Origin: an uncultured Lachnospiraceae bacterium
Lineage (GTDB): Bacteria; Bacillota; Clostridia; Lachnospirales; Lachnospiraceae
Reading direction: 5' to 3'
Length of the DNA: 42,439 nt
Assembly (NCBI GenBank): GCA_947625875.1
Contig: CANQQG010000018.1
Span: forward strand, 1-42,439
Shown here: positions 32,943-41,713 of the stretch, piece by piece
Layout: each line of letters starts with the position of its first letter
Numbering within the stretch: position 1 is the stretch's first letter
The notes under the pieces: generated by a model
The model's database searches: none
The model's input: the letters and a program-made list of their open reading frames with translations, nothing else
What the model was told of the DNA's origin: nothing
Made by a program: the position numbers and the translations under genes

Positions 32943-35204
32943 TCATGATACGATATAAATGTCATCAAAAACCCGACAAAGCCCCTGCCCGCCGCAGCGG
33001 AAAGCCACTTCAAACCGCGCGTTCCCCTCCGGCGTCCCCGCGCCCGCAAGCGGATAACGCACCGTATAGAACCCTTCCCCGTCTTCCGTCCCCGCTTCGG
33101 CCGCAGCGGCAGGCGCGCCGTTGAAATACACCTCCGGCTCCGTCCCGGATCCTTTTTTATGATAAACCGCGCAGAGCATATCCGCATCGCTTTCTTTTTC
33201 CATCTCATATGACAGCCAGCCGCCTTTTTTGATCAGCCTGCAACGGCGTCCCGCATACATGGACATCTCCGTTTCCTCCCCGCGGACTTTATGCGCCAGC
33301 TCGTACTGGTCGTTGCCCACCGGAATGATATCGCCCGCTTGCTCCTGCAGGGCCTGCTTCTTTTTCCGGCTCTCCAACGCCACGCGCAAAGCGGCGGAGT
33401 CTTTTTCATATAGCGTAAAATAAATCCCGTAGCGTTCCGTATGCTGTTTAAAATGCGGCGCAAACACCAGCGTGTCGTCCTCGTCCGTCCCGCGCAGCGC
33501 AAACTCCGCCGCGCCGTCCTTTTTCACAAGATGTTTTTTTATGTCCGCTTTCCACTGCGCCGGAGCCTCCTGCAATACAAGATAGTCCTTTACGTCAAAA
33601 TCCTTCTTCGGCACTGTCACGTCCACGCCCGTCACAGTCGTTTCCATCTGCTTCGTTCCCATTTTCGCGCTCAGCACGACCGGGCCATAGGTAAATGCGA
33701 CCGCGTTTTCATTATCCTGCAGGGCATGGCATGCCACTTCCATACCAAAGCGCACCTGTATCCGCATGGACGGCTGCAGCGCGCCAAGCGCCAGATACCC
33801 GTTTTCTTCCCGCGCAAATGCGCCCTTATCAGGCGCCTGCCCATTTACAGAAATCTGCGGCCGGCCCGCGCACCAGTGCGGAATGCGGATATACAGCTCC
33901 GCCTGTGCGGACGGATTTCCATCTATAGCGATTTCCATCCGGTCGGACTGCGGGAAATCCGCCGTCACCGACAGTTTTGCCCCACACGTCTTCCAGTCCA
34001 GTTCCGAGCTGACATAACGGTTGATATATAATGCACTGCCCTTTTCATAATAAATGCCCTCGCAGAGCTTGGTAAAATTTTCCATCCCCGTACCGGTACA
34101 GCACCAGAACTTATCAAACGGCGTACTGTACACCTTGAAATACCCTGTCGCCATCGGCTGGAAATAGGTCGTCATGCCGCTTTCCGGATTCTGCGAAGAC
34201 AAAATCGCGTTCAGCCACGTCCGCTCATAGAAGTCCGCGTATTTCTTCTTTCCCGTTACGCGGAACAGGCGGTCGGATAATTTTAGCATATTATAGGTAT
34301 TGCACGTTTCACAGTTGCAGGCCGTCCGCTCAAAATCCAGCGCGTCCGGCTTCCCGAAATGCTCCCATTCACTGTTGCCTCCCGTTATATATGTATGGTG
34401 TTCCGTCACGATATCCCAGAAATTTTCCGCAACCGCAAGGTAATCCTCCATGCCGTCCAGTGTGCAGTAACGGTTTAACGCCCCCAACACCTTCGGGATC
34501 GTCGTATTGGCATGGAGCCCGTCCAGAATATCCCTCCGGCTGCGGAGCGCGTCAAACAGCGGCTCCTCGTCAAAACAGTGCGCCGCTTCGGCATACCGCA
34601 GATCGCCTGTAATGCGGTACAGATCATACAGGCAGTCGTTCATGCCGCCGTACTCTACGGACAGCACTGCCTGCTGCGTTTCCGCAGACCAGCCGCCGGT
34701 ACGGGCGCACACCCAGTCGCCCAGCTTTTTTGCGACGTCCAGCGCCGTCGCGTCCGCCGCAAGCTCATACGCCAGCAGCAGCCCCTCAAAAATCTTGTGC
34801 ATCGTATACCACGGCACCCATGCAGGCTGCTTCTTCTCCACGCGGTCAAACAGATCGGACGCCGACGCGAACAGATAGCCGTCCGCCCGCTGGCACTCTT
34901 TTAATTCCCGGCAGATATACGCGATCCGCTCACGAAACTCCTCGTCGCCGCCATAAGCATACGCCTGCGCGAGCGCGCTCAGGTAATGTCCGAGCGTATG
35001 TCCCTGGATCTCCGTTTCCTCCCATCCGGCATAACGCTTTGCCTTCCCCGCAAGCCCCGCCGTTTCACGAAAACCGCACAACAGGCGGTCCGGCTCCAGC
35101 TTTTTTAAATATGCGCATTCCCTGCGGTATGCATTTTTGCAGTATGCGTCTGTAATCGTCACACAGCCATATGCAACCGGCTGATACTGTCCTTTTCCAG
35201 TCAT
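32943..35204 (-). CDS. DUF1680 glycoside hydrolase, beta-L-arabinofuranosidase (GH127/GH146-like)
   Basis: 753-residue cytoplasmic enzyme (no signal peptide) expected to release L-arabinofuranose. An (alpha/alpha)6 barrel, with HTLGHYLSALAQAYAYGGDE early and PAWVPWYTMHKIFEGLLLAY. The zinc/catalytic motifs are ACNCETCNTYNMLKLSDRLF (Glu and Cys two apart) and the double Cys in KFWCCTGTGMENF. Beta-sandwich domains follow, with ELYIRIPHW. The form CNCETCNTYNM/WCCTGTGMENF points to GH146 rather than GH127 (recalled). The ATG at 35204 is preceded by GGGGGAA; the longer frame to 35369 overlaps the methyltransferase gene and lacks a site. Confidence 0.9.
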   Translation of the reverse strand: MTGKGQYQPVAYGCVTITDAYCKNAYRRECAYLKKLEPDRLLCGFRETAGLAGKAKRYAGWEETEIQGHTLGHYLSALAQAYAYGGDEEFRERIAYICRELKECQRADGYLFASASDLFDRVEKKQPAWVPWYTMHKIFEGLLLAYELAADATALDVAKKLGDWVCARTGGWSAETQQAVLSVEYGGMNDCLYDLYRITGDLRYAEAAHCFDEEPLFDALRSRRDILDGLHANTTIPKVLGALNRYCTLDGMEDYLAVAENFWDIVTEHHTYITGGNSEWEHFGKPDALDFERTACNCETCNTYNMLKLSDRLFRVTGKKKYADFYERTWLNAILSSQNPESGMTTYFQPMATGYFKVYSTPFDKFWCCTGTGMENFTKLCEGIYYEKGSALYINRYVSSELDWKTCGAKLSVTADFPQSDRMEIAIDGNPSAQAELYIRIPHWCAGRPQISVNGQAPDKGAFAREENGYLALGALQPSMRIQVRFGMEVACHALQDNENAVAFTYGPVVLSAKMGTKQMETTVTGVDVTVPKKDFDVKDYLVLQEAPAQWKADIKKHLVKKDGAAEFALRGTDEDDTLVFAPHFKQHTERYGIYFTLYEKDSAALRVALESRKKKQALQEQAGDIIPVGNDQYELAHKVRGEETEMSMYAGRRCRLIKKGGWLSYEMEKESDADMLCAVYHKKGSGTEPEVYFNGAPAAAAEAGTEDGEGFYTVRYPLAGAGTPEGNARFEVAFRCGGQGLCRVFDDIYIVS

Positions 35205-35208
35205 CTGG

Positions 35209-35844
35209 TTATTCCCCCGTTCTCCCTTTATTTTTTCTCTCACTTTTCCGCTGTAATTTCTTTGATAAACCCTTTTTTGCGCCATCTTTCTTTCGTACGG
35301 ACAGACGGCTCCGTTTTTCCGCCACAAAAACATAATACCCGTCAATTCTATGGATTTCAACGCCGCCAAATGTGGCGATCAATTTGTTTTTATACCAGTC
35401 AAGCCTCTTTGTGACCATGACCAGCCTGCCGCCCAACGCCAGTTTTTTAAATCCGGATTCGATAAAACGCTTTGGTACGGAGAAATCCACATGGTACGGC
35501 GGATTTGACAATATAAGCGCAAACTCGCCCTCCCCCACATTGCTGTAACCGTCGCTCAGCCTGACGTCGATATCCGGCACGCCGTTTTGGACGGCATTCC
35601 TTTTTGCGCAATCTACCGCCCGCTCGGAAATATCGCACATTACCACGTTTTCCCCGCCGATCAGTTTTGCGGCAAGTATCCCTGCCACGCCATATCCGCA
35701 TCCGAGATCCAATACCCGGCCTTCGGGAGGGAAATCCACAACGGACAGCATCGCCATCGTGCCGCGGTCAACTGCGCCGGGTGAAAAGAGTCCGGCGTCT
35801 GTTTCAAATATTAAATCAACATTTTTTATCGTCGCTGAAATCAT
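35209..35844 (-). CDS. Class I SAM methyltransferase, RsmC/RlmG-like
   Basis: Probable N2-guanine rRNA methyltransferase. SAM motif I VLDLGCGYGVAGILAAKLIG (about 41-60), catalytic motif IV NPPYHV (about 115) and the closing GGRLVMVTKRLDWYKNKLI. The final part is strongly basic (KKDGAKKGLSKKLQRKSERK), likely RNA binding. 211 residues, matching the single-domain RsmC of Firmicutes. It is wedged between the two DUF1680 genes (22 bases after the first, 4 bases before the next). Confidence 0.9.
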   Translation of the reverse strand: MISATIKNVDLIFETDAGLFSPGAVDRGTMAMLSVVDFPPEGRVLDLGCGYGVAGILAAKLIGGENVVMCDISERAVDCAKRNAVQNGVPDIDVRLSDGYSNVGEGEFALILSNPPYHVDFSVPKRFIESGFKKLALGGRLVMVTKRLDWYKNKLIATFGGVEIHRIDGYYVFVAEKRSRLSVRKKDGAKKGLSKKLQRKSERKNKGRTGE

Positions 35845-35866
35845 GCCTGTCTCCGCTTCTTCCCAA

Positions 35867-37801
35867 TTATCGGTTTTCTTTTACCCATACGAGCATCTCG
35901 CCATGCGCACGGTTCCCCCAGAAAGCATACGGCACAAACGTCAGCTTCTGCGGCTGATACGCCGTTTCCTTTTGCGCATACAGCTCGTCTTCCCGCCAGC
36001 CGTCCGTTACCATCCGCCCGCCGTCCGCATAAATGACCGTCGCGCCGCCAAACAGCCGCTCTTCATAGCTTGTCCGCAGCGGTTTATCCGTATCCAGATA
36101 CAGCGCGGGAAGATTGCTCCCATTATCCGTTTCTTCGAGGCAGTATACCACCGGCCCGCGCACAACCGCCGCTTTTCCGATATCCTCCCGCACATTCGGG
36201 TTCGCGCGCATGACTCTCGGCTCTAACGGAATGTCAAGCGTGACAGCCGCCGCGCCCGCCCCGATTGGCAGAACCATATATCCATCCACCGGCTGTTCCG
36301 TAATCCGCCTGCCGTCCACAGTCACCGCTGTGTCCGGCGCAAAGCCCGGTATGCGCACCGCCAGCTTTGCCCGCGCGCTCCGGCTGTTTACCTTTATCCG
36401 CACCCTGCCATTGTCCGGATACTCCGTCGCAAGCTGCACTTCCACGCTGCCGTCCGCAAGCTGCGCCGTCGTCCGCCCCGCGATATACAGGTTTACCCAG
36501 ACGGTATCCTCGTCATAAAAATAGACATACTCGCCAAGCGAGGCAAGCGTCCTTGCGATATTCGGCGGGCAGCAGGCAACGCCGAACCACTTCTGGCGCA
36601 CCGGTTTTACATGGTCAAGCGACGTATGCGGGATACAGTTCTGCGGCCAGACCTCCAGCGGGTTCACGTAAAAGAAGCTTTTGCCGTCCATGGCGACGCC
36701 AGCCAAAACCGTATTGTATAATGCAGATTCAACAACGTCCATATATGCCGCATTTTTCGTAATCTGCGCCATGCGCCGTCCAAACAGGGCCAGTCCGATC
36801 GAAGCGCAGGTTTCCGAATAATTCCGGTTGTTCGGCAGGTCGTAATCGGTCGTAAACCGTTCCAGCAGCCCGGAGCTTCCAATGCCGCCCGTAATATACA
36901 TCCGCTTTGTCGTAATGTTTTTCCACAATGTTATACATGCATTTAACAATTCCTCATCGTCATAGGCCGCCGCCACGTCCGCCATCGCGCAATACATATA
37001 AACAGCGCGCACCGCATGGCCCTCCGCCGTCTTTTGTTCACGCACCGGAAGATGCGACTGGGAATAGACCGTCTGGTAATCGGTAAATTCCGGAAATATG
37101 CGCCGGAACTTCGGCTGCTTTTCTTCCCACAAAAAATAGTTTTCCCCAACGCCCCGGCGGTCAAGGAAACGTTTCGCCTGTTCGAGATAACCGCGTTCCC
37201 CGGTCACTTCATATAATTTTACCAGCCCGATCTCCACTTCCTGATGCCCCGGATAGGCGCGGTTATTTTTTTCATCCGAGAACACATCGCAGATCAGGTC
37301 GGCAAAGCGGCGCATCACATCCAGAAATTTACGCTTGCCCGTCGCCCGGTAATAAGCGACCGCCGCTTCCATCAAATGCCCCGCTGTATACAGCTCATGC
37401 CCTTCCTGCAGGTTTGTCCAGCGAAGCTGCGGCTCTTTGACCGTAAAATACGTGTTTATATAGCCGTCCGGCTGCTGCGCCTCCGCGATAATGTCAATCA
37501 CGCCGTCCGCGCGCTCCTCAAGCCCCTTATCCTCCTGTGCGGCAAGCGTAAAGCCCACCGCTTCGAGCCACTTTGCCACGTCCGTATCCTGAAAGACCGC
37601 GCCGTAAAACTCCCCCTGTTCCCTGCCTGCGGCAATCTTGTAGTTCATCAGGCTATGGCTTTTTTCCACGCCCTCCAGATTGTCATTGATCGCATCCCAC
37701 TGGTACGGGATAATCACATCCTTTACCAGATGCGTATACCTGTCCCAGAATGCGTCATGGATTTGCGTCTGTTTTAAATCCGCCAGTTTTGCTTTCTTCA
37801 T
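35867..37801 (-). CDS. Beta-L-arabinofuranosidase, GH127 (HypBA1-like)
   Basis: 644-residue DUF1680 enzyme, cytoplasmic, hydrolysing terminal beta-L-arabinofuranosides. Glu330 and Cys332 (YSETCASIG) and Cys410-Cys411 (VACCPPN) correspond well to the zinc and nucleophile residues of bifidobacterial HypBA1 (Glu338, Cys340, Cys417, Cys418, recalled). EEKQPKFRRIFPEFTDYQ and a C-terminal beta-sandwich with LAVRIPGFAPDT follow. First gene of the operon, with its own promoter at 37849-37877. It is better supported as genuine GH127 than the second enzyme. Substrate could be plant arabinan or hydroxyproline-rich glycoprotein side chains. Confidence 0.94.
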   Translation of the reverse strand: MKKAKLADLKQTQIHDAFWDRYTHLVKDVIIPYQWDAINDNLEGVEKSHSLMNYKIAAGREQGEFYGAVFQDTDVAKWLEAVGFTLAAQEDKGLEERADGVIDIIAEAQQPDGYINTYFTVKEPQLRWTNLQEGHELYTAGHLMEAAVAYYRATGKRKFLDVMRRFADLICDVFSDEKNNRAYPGHQEVEIGLVKLYEVTGERGYLEQAKRFLDRRGVGENYFLWEEKQPKFRRIFPEFTDYQTVYSQSHLPVREQKTAEGHAVRAVYMYCAMADVAAAYDDEELLNACITLWKNITTKRMYITGGIGSSGLLERFTTDYDLPNNRNYSETCASIGLALFGRRMAQITKNAAYMDVVESALYNTVLAGVAMDGKSFFYVNPLEVWPQNCIPHTSLDHVKPVRQKWFGVACCPPNIARTLASLGEYVYFYDEDTVWVNLYIAGRTTAQLADGSVEVQLATEYPDNGRVRIKVNSRSARAKLAVRIPGFAPDTAVTVDGRRITEQPVDGYMVLPIGAGAAAVTLDIPLEPRVMRANPNVREDIGKAAVVRGPVVYCLEETDNGSNLPALYLDTDKPLRTSYEERLFGGATVIYADGGRMVTDGWREDELYAQKETAYQPQKLTFVPYAFWGNRAHGEMLVWVKENR

Positions 37802-37848
37802 GGGCTTCTCCCTCCGTATCCCGTCTGCTAATCGCTGCGTTTATTTTT

Positions 37849-37877
37849 ATTATAGCCTAAAATATGGTTTGTGTTAA
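37849..37877 (-). promoter_or_regulatory. Promoter of the arabinofuranosidase operon
   Basis: TTAACA (37872-37877), 17 bases, TATAAT (37849-37854) on the minus strand, about 50 bases before the ATG at 37801. The surrounding 160 bases are very AT-rich. Confidence 0.6.
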
Positions 37878-37992
37878 TAACTTTATAAAATAATTAATAA
37901 AATATATTATCCTGACAAAAAAACGAATTTTTCACAAAAATATTGATATAATACTCAAAATCATGTATTATGTATCAGGGAGGCGTCATGCT

Positions 37993-39186
37993 ATGTTAGT
38001 ACAGTTCACAATCAAAAATGTCCTGTCCTTTAAAAATGAAACCACACTGGATATGACGGCAATTAACGCATATAAAGAACACCCATGCAATTTAATCAGC
38101 TATGGAACAAAAGAAAATTTTCTCAAAGTCGCCGCAATTTATGGAGCAAACGCCAGCGGAAAGTCCAACCTTTATCTGGCCATGACTTGTTTTCAGGGAA
38201 TCATCATGGAATCCTTAAACAATGTCACACATCAGACCAGAAAAGCAATCCAAAAGTATTATGTCCCATTTTCTTTTGAAGCTGAGGAAGAAAATTCAGA
38301 ATTTCAGATCATCGAAATATCAGGTGATTATGAATATAAATATGGATTTGAGTATAATGCGGAATGCATTGTGACAGAATGGCTCTATCGAAAAAATATA
38401 CACACAAACAGAACCGCAACTATTTTCGAGCGAACAACAGACTCTGTCCAATTCGGCGCGTCTGTAAGAAAAGAATGCGATGTCTACAAAGAACAAATTC
38501 CAGGCGAAACCTTAGCGCTTTCTTTCTTTAACAGATTGAAGCTTAAAACCGATATATTCAGGAATGTATTTTCCAGTATCATGACCATATTGGCAGTTCC
38601 GGCGGATTTTTGCAACGATACTGAAATATTGAACGATTATTTACCTCAGATCATTGATCGTGAAAAAAAGAATTTGCTCGATTTTTTAACAGCCATTGAT
38701 ACGGGCATAAAAAATATCAGCTATGATGACAGTGAGACAGAAATCCTGTTCTTTACATTTCATATGGGCAGAGACGGCAATTTGTATCGGTTAAATTTAT
38801 TTTCAGAATCGGAAGGCACCATTAAAAGCATCTTACTATTTATTTATGCCAGAATGGCAATTTTAAATGACGCTTCTATTTTTGTTGATGAATTAAATAT
38901 AAAACTGCATCCGCTGCTGTTAAAATTTATCATTGATCTTTTTTATGAAAAAGATTCTATGGCACAACTAATCTATACAACACACGACACAACCCTGATG
39001 GATAAAAAATTTTTCAGGAGAGATCAGATTTGGTTTGTCCAGAAAGACGAGTTTGGATACTCTGAATTATCCGCGCTATCTGATTTTAAAGTCAGATCAG
39101 ATGCATCATTTGAAAAAGACTATTTAGCGGGAGTATATGGCGGAATCCCATTGCTCAGAGAATTTAGTGTGAAAGAAGGAAGATAA
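37993..39186 (+). CDS. RloA-like AAA/ABC-type ATPase of a defence pair
   Basis: ATPase of the AAA_21/OLD-related class. Start LVQFTIKNVLSFKNETTLDM is typical; Walker A YGANASGKSNLY (about 48-60); Walker B and signature region SIFVDELNIKLHPLLLKFII; switch His TTHDTTLMD; then DQIWFVQKDEFGYSEL. 397 residues. GGGAGG lies before the ATG at 37993; the frame is open from 37963. It stops exactly where the RloB gene starts, so coupled. Such pairs (RloA-RloB, AbiL-like; compare the ATPase-nuclease PARIS system) defend against phage. AT-rich compared with its neighbours, suggesting transfer. Confidence 0.88.
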   Translation: MLVQFTIKNVLSFKNETTLDMTAINAYKEHPCNLISYGTKENFLKVAAIYGANASGKSNLYLAMTCFQGIIMESLNNVTHQTRKAIQKYYVPFSFEAEEENSEFQIIEISGDYEYKYGFEYNAECIVTEWLYRKNIHTNRTATIFERTTDSVQFGASVRKECDVYKEQIPGETLALSFFNRLKLKTDIFRNVFSSIMTILAVPADFCNDTEILNDYLPQIIDREKKNLLDFLTAIDTGIKNISYDDSETEILFFTFHMGRDGNLYRLNLFSESEGTIKSILLFIYARMAILNDASIFVDELNIKLHPLLLKFIIDLFYEKDSMAQLIYTTHDTTLMDKKFFRRDQIWFVQKDEFGYSELSALSDFKVRSDASFEKDYLAGVYGGIPLLREFSVKEGR

Positions 39187-39870
39187 ATGGGTTCCGATGA
39201 TTTATTTAAAAAACGAAGAGCTGCCAGAAAAGAGCGAAAATATGAATACAAAACCCCAAAAGCAAATTCTTTTTTAATCGTTACGGAAGGCGAAAGGACC
39301 GAGCCGCTTTACTTTAAGGGAATACAAAAACTCCTTAAAGAACAAATCGGCGGAACGATCGACGTCATTGAAGCGCCGGTAATTGATATCTATGGCGAAG
39401 GGCGCGGAACAGGCCAGTTAATAGAAATCACAGAACGCATTATCAAAGAAGCCAAAATCATGTACCAAAATGTCTGGGTAGTATTTGACAAAGATGCTTT
39501 TCAGGATTTTGACCAGGCAATCAAAGATGGGGAAAATAAAGGTTATAAAATTGCATGGAGCAACCAATCTTTTGAATACTGGCTATATTTACATTTTAAT
39601 TACAGCGACTCGGCGCTCCACAGAAATGCCTGGAGCGAAAAGTTAAACGCTCTGTTTCATCAATATCAGCTTGGAGATGGAACTTATCGCAAAAACTACG
39701 AAGAAATATACAACATGGTAAATTCTTTTGACGGCGTTAACACCGCAATAAAAAACGCCAGACGCAGAATGGCGTCATTTCAGAAAGAAACAGACAAACC
39801 GTCAAGATTTAATCCGGGGACAACCGTACACGAATTGGTAACAGTTCTAAAATCATATCTGGAATCATAA
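39187..39870 (+). CDS. RloB-family putative nuclease, partner of the RloA-like ATPase
   Basis: 227-residue protein of the RloB family, a Toprim-like fold. FLIVTEGERTEPLYFKGIQK carries the first acidic residue, VWVVFDKDAFQDFDQAI the Asp pair, and AWSNQSFEYWLYLHF the conserved closing segment. Its ATG abuts the ATPase stop with a GAAGGAAG site inside the upstream gene. It presumably acts as an effector released when the ATPase senses infection (inference from related systems). It ends just before the tRNA-Gly gene, which faces it. Confidence 0.88.
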   Translation: MGSDDLFKKRRAARKERKYEYKTPKANSFLIVTEGERTEPLYFKGIQKLLKEQIGGTIDVIEAPVIDIYGEGRGTGQLIEITERIIKEAKIMYQNVWVVFDKDAFQDFDQAIKDGENKGYKIAWSNQSFEYWLYLHFNYSDSALHRNAWSEKLNALFHQYQLGDGTYRKNYEEIYNMVNSFDGVNTAIKNARRRMASFQKETDKPSRFNPGTTVHELVTVLKSYLES

Positions 39871-39875
39871 CAAAA

Positions 39876-39946
39876 AGCGGGTGATGGGAATCGAACCCAC
39901 GTATCCAGCTTGGAAGGCTGGTGTTCTACCATTGAACTACACCCGC
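39876..39946 (-). tRNA. tRNA-Gly (anticodon TCC)
   Basis: 71-base cloverleaf. Acceptor GCGGGTG/CACCCGC, D-loop GTTCAATGGTAGAAC, anticodon stem CCAGC/GCTGG with loop CTTCCAA (anticodon TCC at 39912-39914), T arm GTGGG-TTCGATT-CCCAT, discriminator T. No CCA encoded; TTTTTG follows. Convergent with the RloB gene, 5 bases from its stop. Confidence 0.95.
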
Positions 39947-39991
39947 TTAAAGACAACATAAAATTATCCGGCTGCTTTCGCAACCATTACT

Positions 39992-40020
39992 ATCATAATA
40001 CGCCAACACAAATTTGTCAA
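39992..40020 (-). promoter_or_regulatory. tRNA-Gly promoter
   Basis: TTGACA (40015-40020), 17 bases, TATGAT (39992-39997) on the minus strand, about 40 bases before the mature tRNA 5' end. Confidence 0.65.
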
Positions 40021-40053
40021 TCATTTTACGGCAGTTTTTTCCTTCAAAAGTCT

Positions 40054-40743
40054 TCACCTTACCGCCAATGTCCGGATCAGAACCTCATACCGTTTCGTCT
40101 TACGGTCAATATCCTCCTGCGTCACGCCATAATAACGGTAAACCTTCCGATACAGCCGCTCGTATCTCCGTCCCTGCCATTCCTTTTTCGTATCCCATGC
40201 AGCGCCGCCTCCGATATAACCGTATCTGCCCTCCGTTGAAATATGCATCTGCAGGCCGCCTTCCGCTTTTTCATATTTATGGAACGCAATGTCAAACTTC
40301 TCTTTCGGAACATCCTTTGCCGCTTCCCGCCGAAGCTCCGTCTGCCTCATAAACTCCCGCAGCTTCTCTGTCTCGCTCCCCGGCAGCTGATCAAACTCCG
40401 GCGGCTGCGCCAAATCCCCCAGCAATTCCGGCGCATACATTATCATAAAACTCGCGCGCATATCCTCATATTCTGTACGGTATTGCTCTGTTTCCTGAGA
40501 AACTTCCGAAAAGCCAAGGACATCACAGATATATCCGCCCACTTCCGCCATGCTGTGCGCGGACGCCCTTACGCTCCTTTCCGCGATTTTCCGCCTGATA
40601 TGATACCGGATTTTATACATTTTCTGCTTCAACGCCGGTTTGGCGCTTCTGTCATTTTTCAGGACAAAGACAGAGGTCGGGCCGTCCGCGCCCCCGATAA
40701 CGCTGGTCTCCACCGGTTTTTTTGAGCCATGTTTCCTTCCCAT
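40054..40743 (-). CDS. Hypothetical soluble protein with an OadB-like IGGADGPT motif
   Basis: 229 residues, function unknown. Basic start MGRKHGSKKPVE, then TSVIGGADGPTSVFVL, which resembles the conserved IIGGADGPTAIFL segment of the beta subunit of sodium-pumping decarboxylases (OadB). None of the other membrane helices of OadB are present; the rest is charged, helical and soluble, with many Arg/Lys and Glu. Automatic tools might therefore mislabel it as a decarboxylase subunit. GGGGGAA before the ATG at 40743 supports the start (the frame is open to 40809). It lies between the tRNA and the divergent alkyltransferase gene. Confidence 0.65.
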   Translation of the reverse strand: MGRKHGSKKPVETSVIGGADGPTSVFVLKNDRSAKPALKQKMYKIRYHIRRKIAERSVRASAHSMAEVGGYICDVLGFSEVSQETEQYRTEYEDMRASFMIMYAPELLGDLAQPPEFDQLPGSETEKLREFMRQTELRREAAKDVPKEKFDIAFHKYEKAEGGLQMHISTEGRYGYIGGGAAWDTKKEWQGRRYERLYRKVYRYYGVTQEDIDRKTKRYEVLIRTLAVR

Positions 40744-40858
40744 TGCCGCTTCCCCCTTAATTATGATCTGATCTTTTACCCGAAAAACAGCTCTGTAAAG
40801 ATCGCTCATCCTTTATCTATTTTACATGGCAAAAAACAAAAACGCAACCACGCCGCCA

Positions 40859-40887
40859 TTGCTATTTTTACTCATACCATTTATAAT
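40859..40887 (+). promoter_or_regulatory. Promoter of the alkyltransferase gene
   Basis: TTGCTA (40859-40864), 17 bases, TATAAT (40882-40887), 21 bases before the ATG at 40909. Confidence 0.6.
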
Positions 40888-40908
40888 GAAGCGAAAGGAG
40901 GCGCTTCT

Positions 40909-41442
40909 ATGTTTTACACGACCAGATACAATTCCCCGATCGGCCTGCTGACGATTGCCGCAGATGAAACCCACATCATCGGTTTATGGATCGAGGGTCA
41001 GAAATATTTCGCCGCCGGGCTTCCGGAAAATTATGCGGATACGAAAAAAACGCCTGCGCTCATACAGGCGGAAGACTGGCTTTCCCGTTATTTCGCAAAA
41101 GAAATGCCATCGCCTGCGGAGCTTCCGCTCGCCCCTGCGGGGAGCGCATTCCAACAGGCCGTATGGCGCAGGCTCTGTGCCATCCCTTACGGGGAAGTGA
41201 CAACGTACAAGGCCGTTGCAACAGACATTGCACAGGAGCTTGGACGCGCATCCATGTCCGCGCAGGCAGTGGGCGGCGCAGTCGGGCGCAATCCCATTTC
41301 CATCATCATCCCATGCCACCGCGTCATCGGTTCGGACGGAAGCCTGACCGGATATGCGGGCGGGCTGTCGGTTAAGCGAATGCTTTTGGAGTTGGAAGGT
41401 TCGGGCACAGGCGGCAAAACGCCGGCGCCACAAGAAAAATAA
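40909..41442 (+). CDS. ogt: Methylated-DNA-protein-cysteine methyltransferase (Ogt type)
   Basis: Suicide repair enzyme that moves the alkyl group from O6-alkylguanine to its own Cys. N-terminal RNase H-like domain SPIGLLTIAADETHIIGLW, DNA-binding FQQAVWRRLCAIPYGEVTTY, helix with the Arg finger (RASMSAQAVGGAVGRNP) and active-site PCHRVIG (Cys136), then GYAGGLSVKRMLLELE. 177 residues. AAAGGAGG before the ATG fixes the start. Confidence 0.95.
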   Translation: MFYTTRYNSPIGLLTIAADETHIIGLWIEGQKYFAAGLPENYADTKKTPALIQAEDWLSRYFAKEMPSPAELPLAPAGSAFQQAVWRRLCAIPYGEVTTYKAVATDIAQELGRASMSAQAVGGAVGRNPISIIIPCHRVIGSDGSLTGYAGGLSVKRMLLELEGSGTGGKTPAPQEK

Positions 41443-41496
41443 AAGCAATCGGAGAATATGTTCCGCCGGAGCAAAGGCGCCTGCGGCGGGAATGAT

Positions 41497-41713
41497 TTAC
41501 ATAATCCCATATTTCATAAAAATACGGTTCAAATCCTCCCTGCTGATCTTTCCTGCAAGATTAGTATGCCTTTACACTCGCCTCAACCGCCTCAAAGAAA
41601 ATATCAAAATGCAGCCAGTCTCCTGCATCGTAATATTCCCTCAATTCGGCAAAATCACGCTGCAGGCCCTGCGGCAAATTCTCCCTTAAATCAATTGTCT
41701 CATCAATAAACAT
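41497..41713 (-). pseudogene. Frameshifted small protein gene, probably a HipA-family accessory
   Basis: The first frame reads MFIDETIDLRENLPQGLQRD, then FAELREYYDAGDWLHFDIFF and EAVEASVKAY, stopping at 41561. If one base is dropped near 41561-41563, translation continues as YLAGKISREDLNRIFMKYGI and ends at 41497. The total length of 217 bases fits one inserted base. I recall full-length proteins of about 70 residues ending in such a KISRED...KYGIM segment near HipA-like kinase genes. AAGGTG precedes the ATG. It could still be expressed as a 50-residue protein. Confidence 0.6.

Noticed and set aside
39876-39946. tRNA-Gly as integration site (attB) of an island carrying the RloAB genes
   Set aside because: No second copy of the tRNA 3' end and no integrase are seen between 37800 and 39876.
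41443-41496. Terminator after the alkyltransferase gene
   Set aside because: TTCCGCCG can pair with CGGCGGGAA (41461-41493), but no T-run follows, so it is not convincing.
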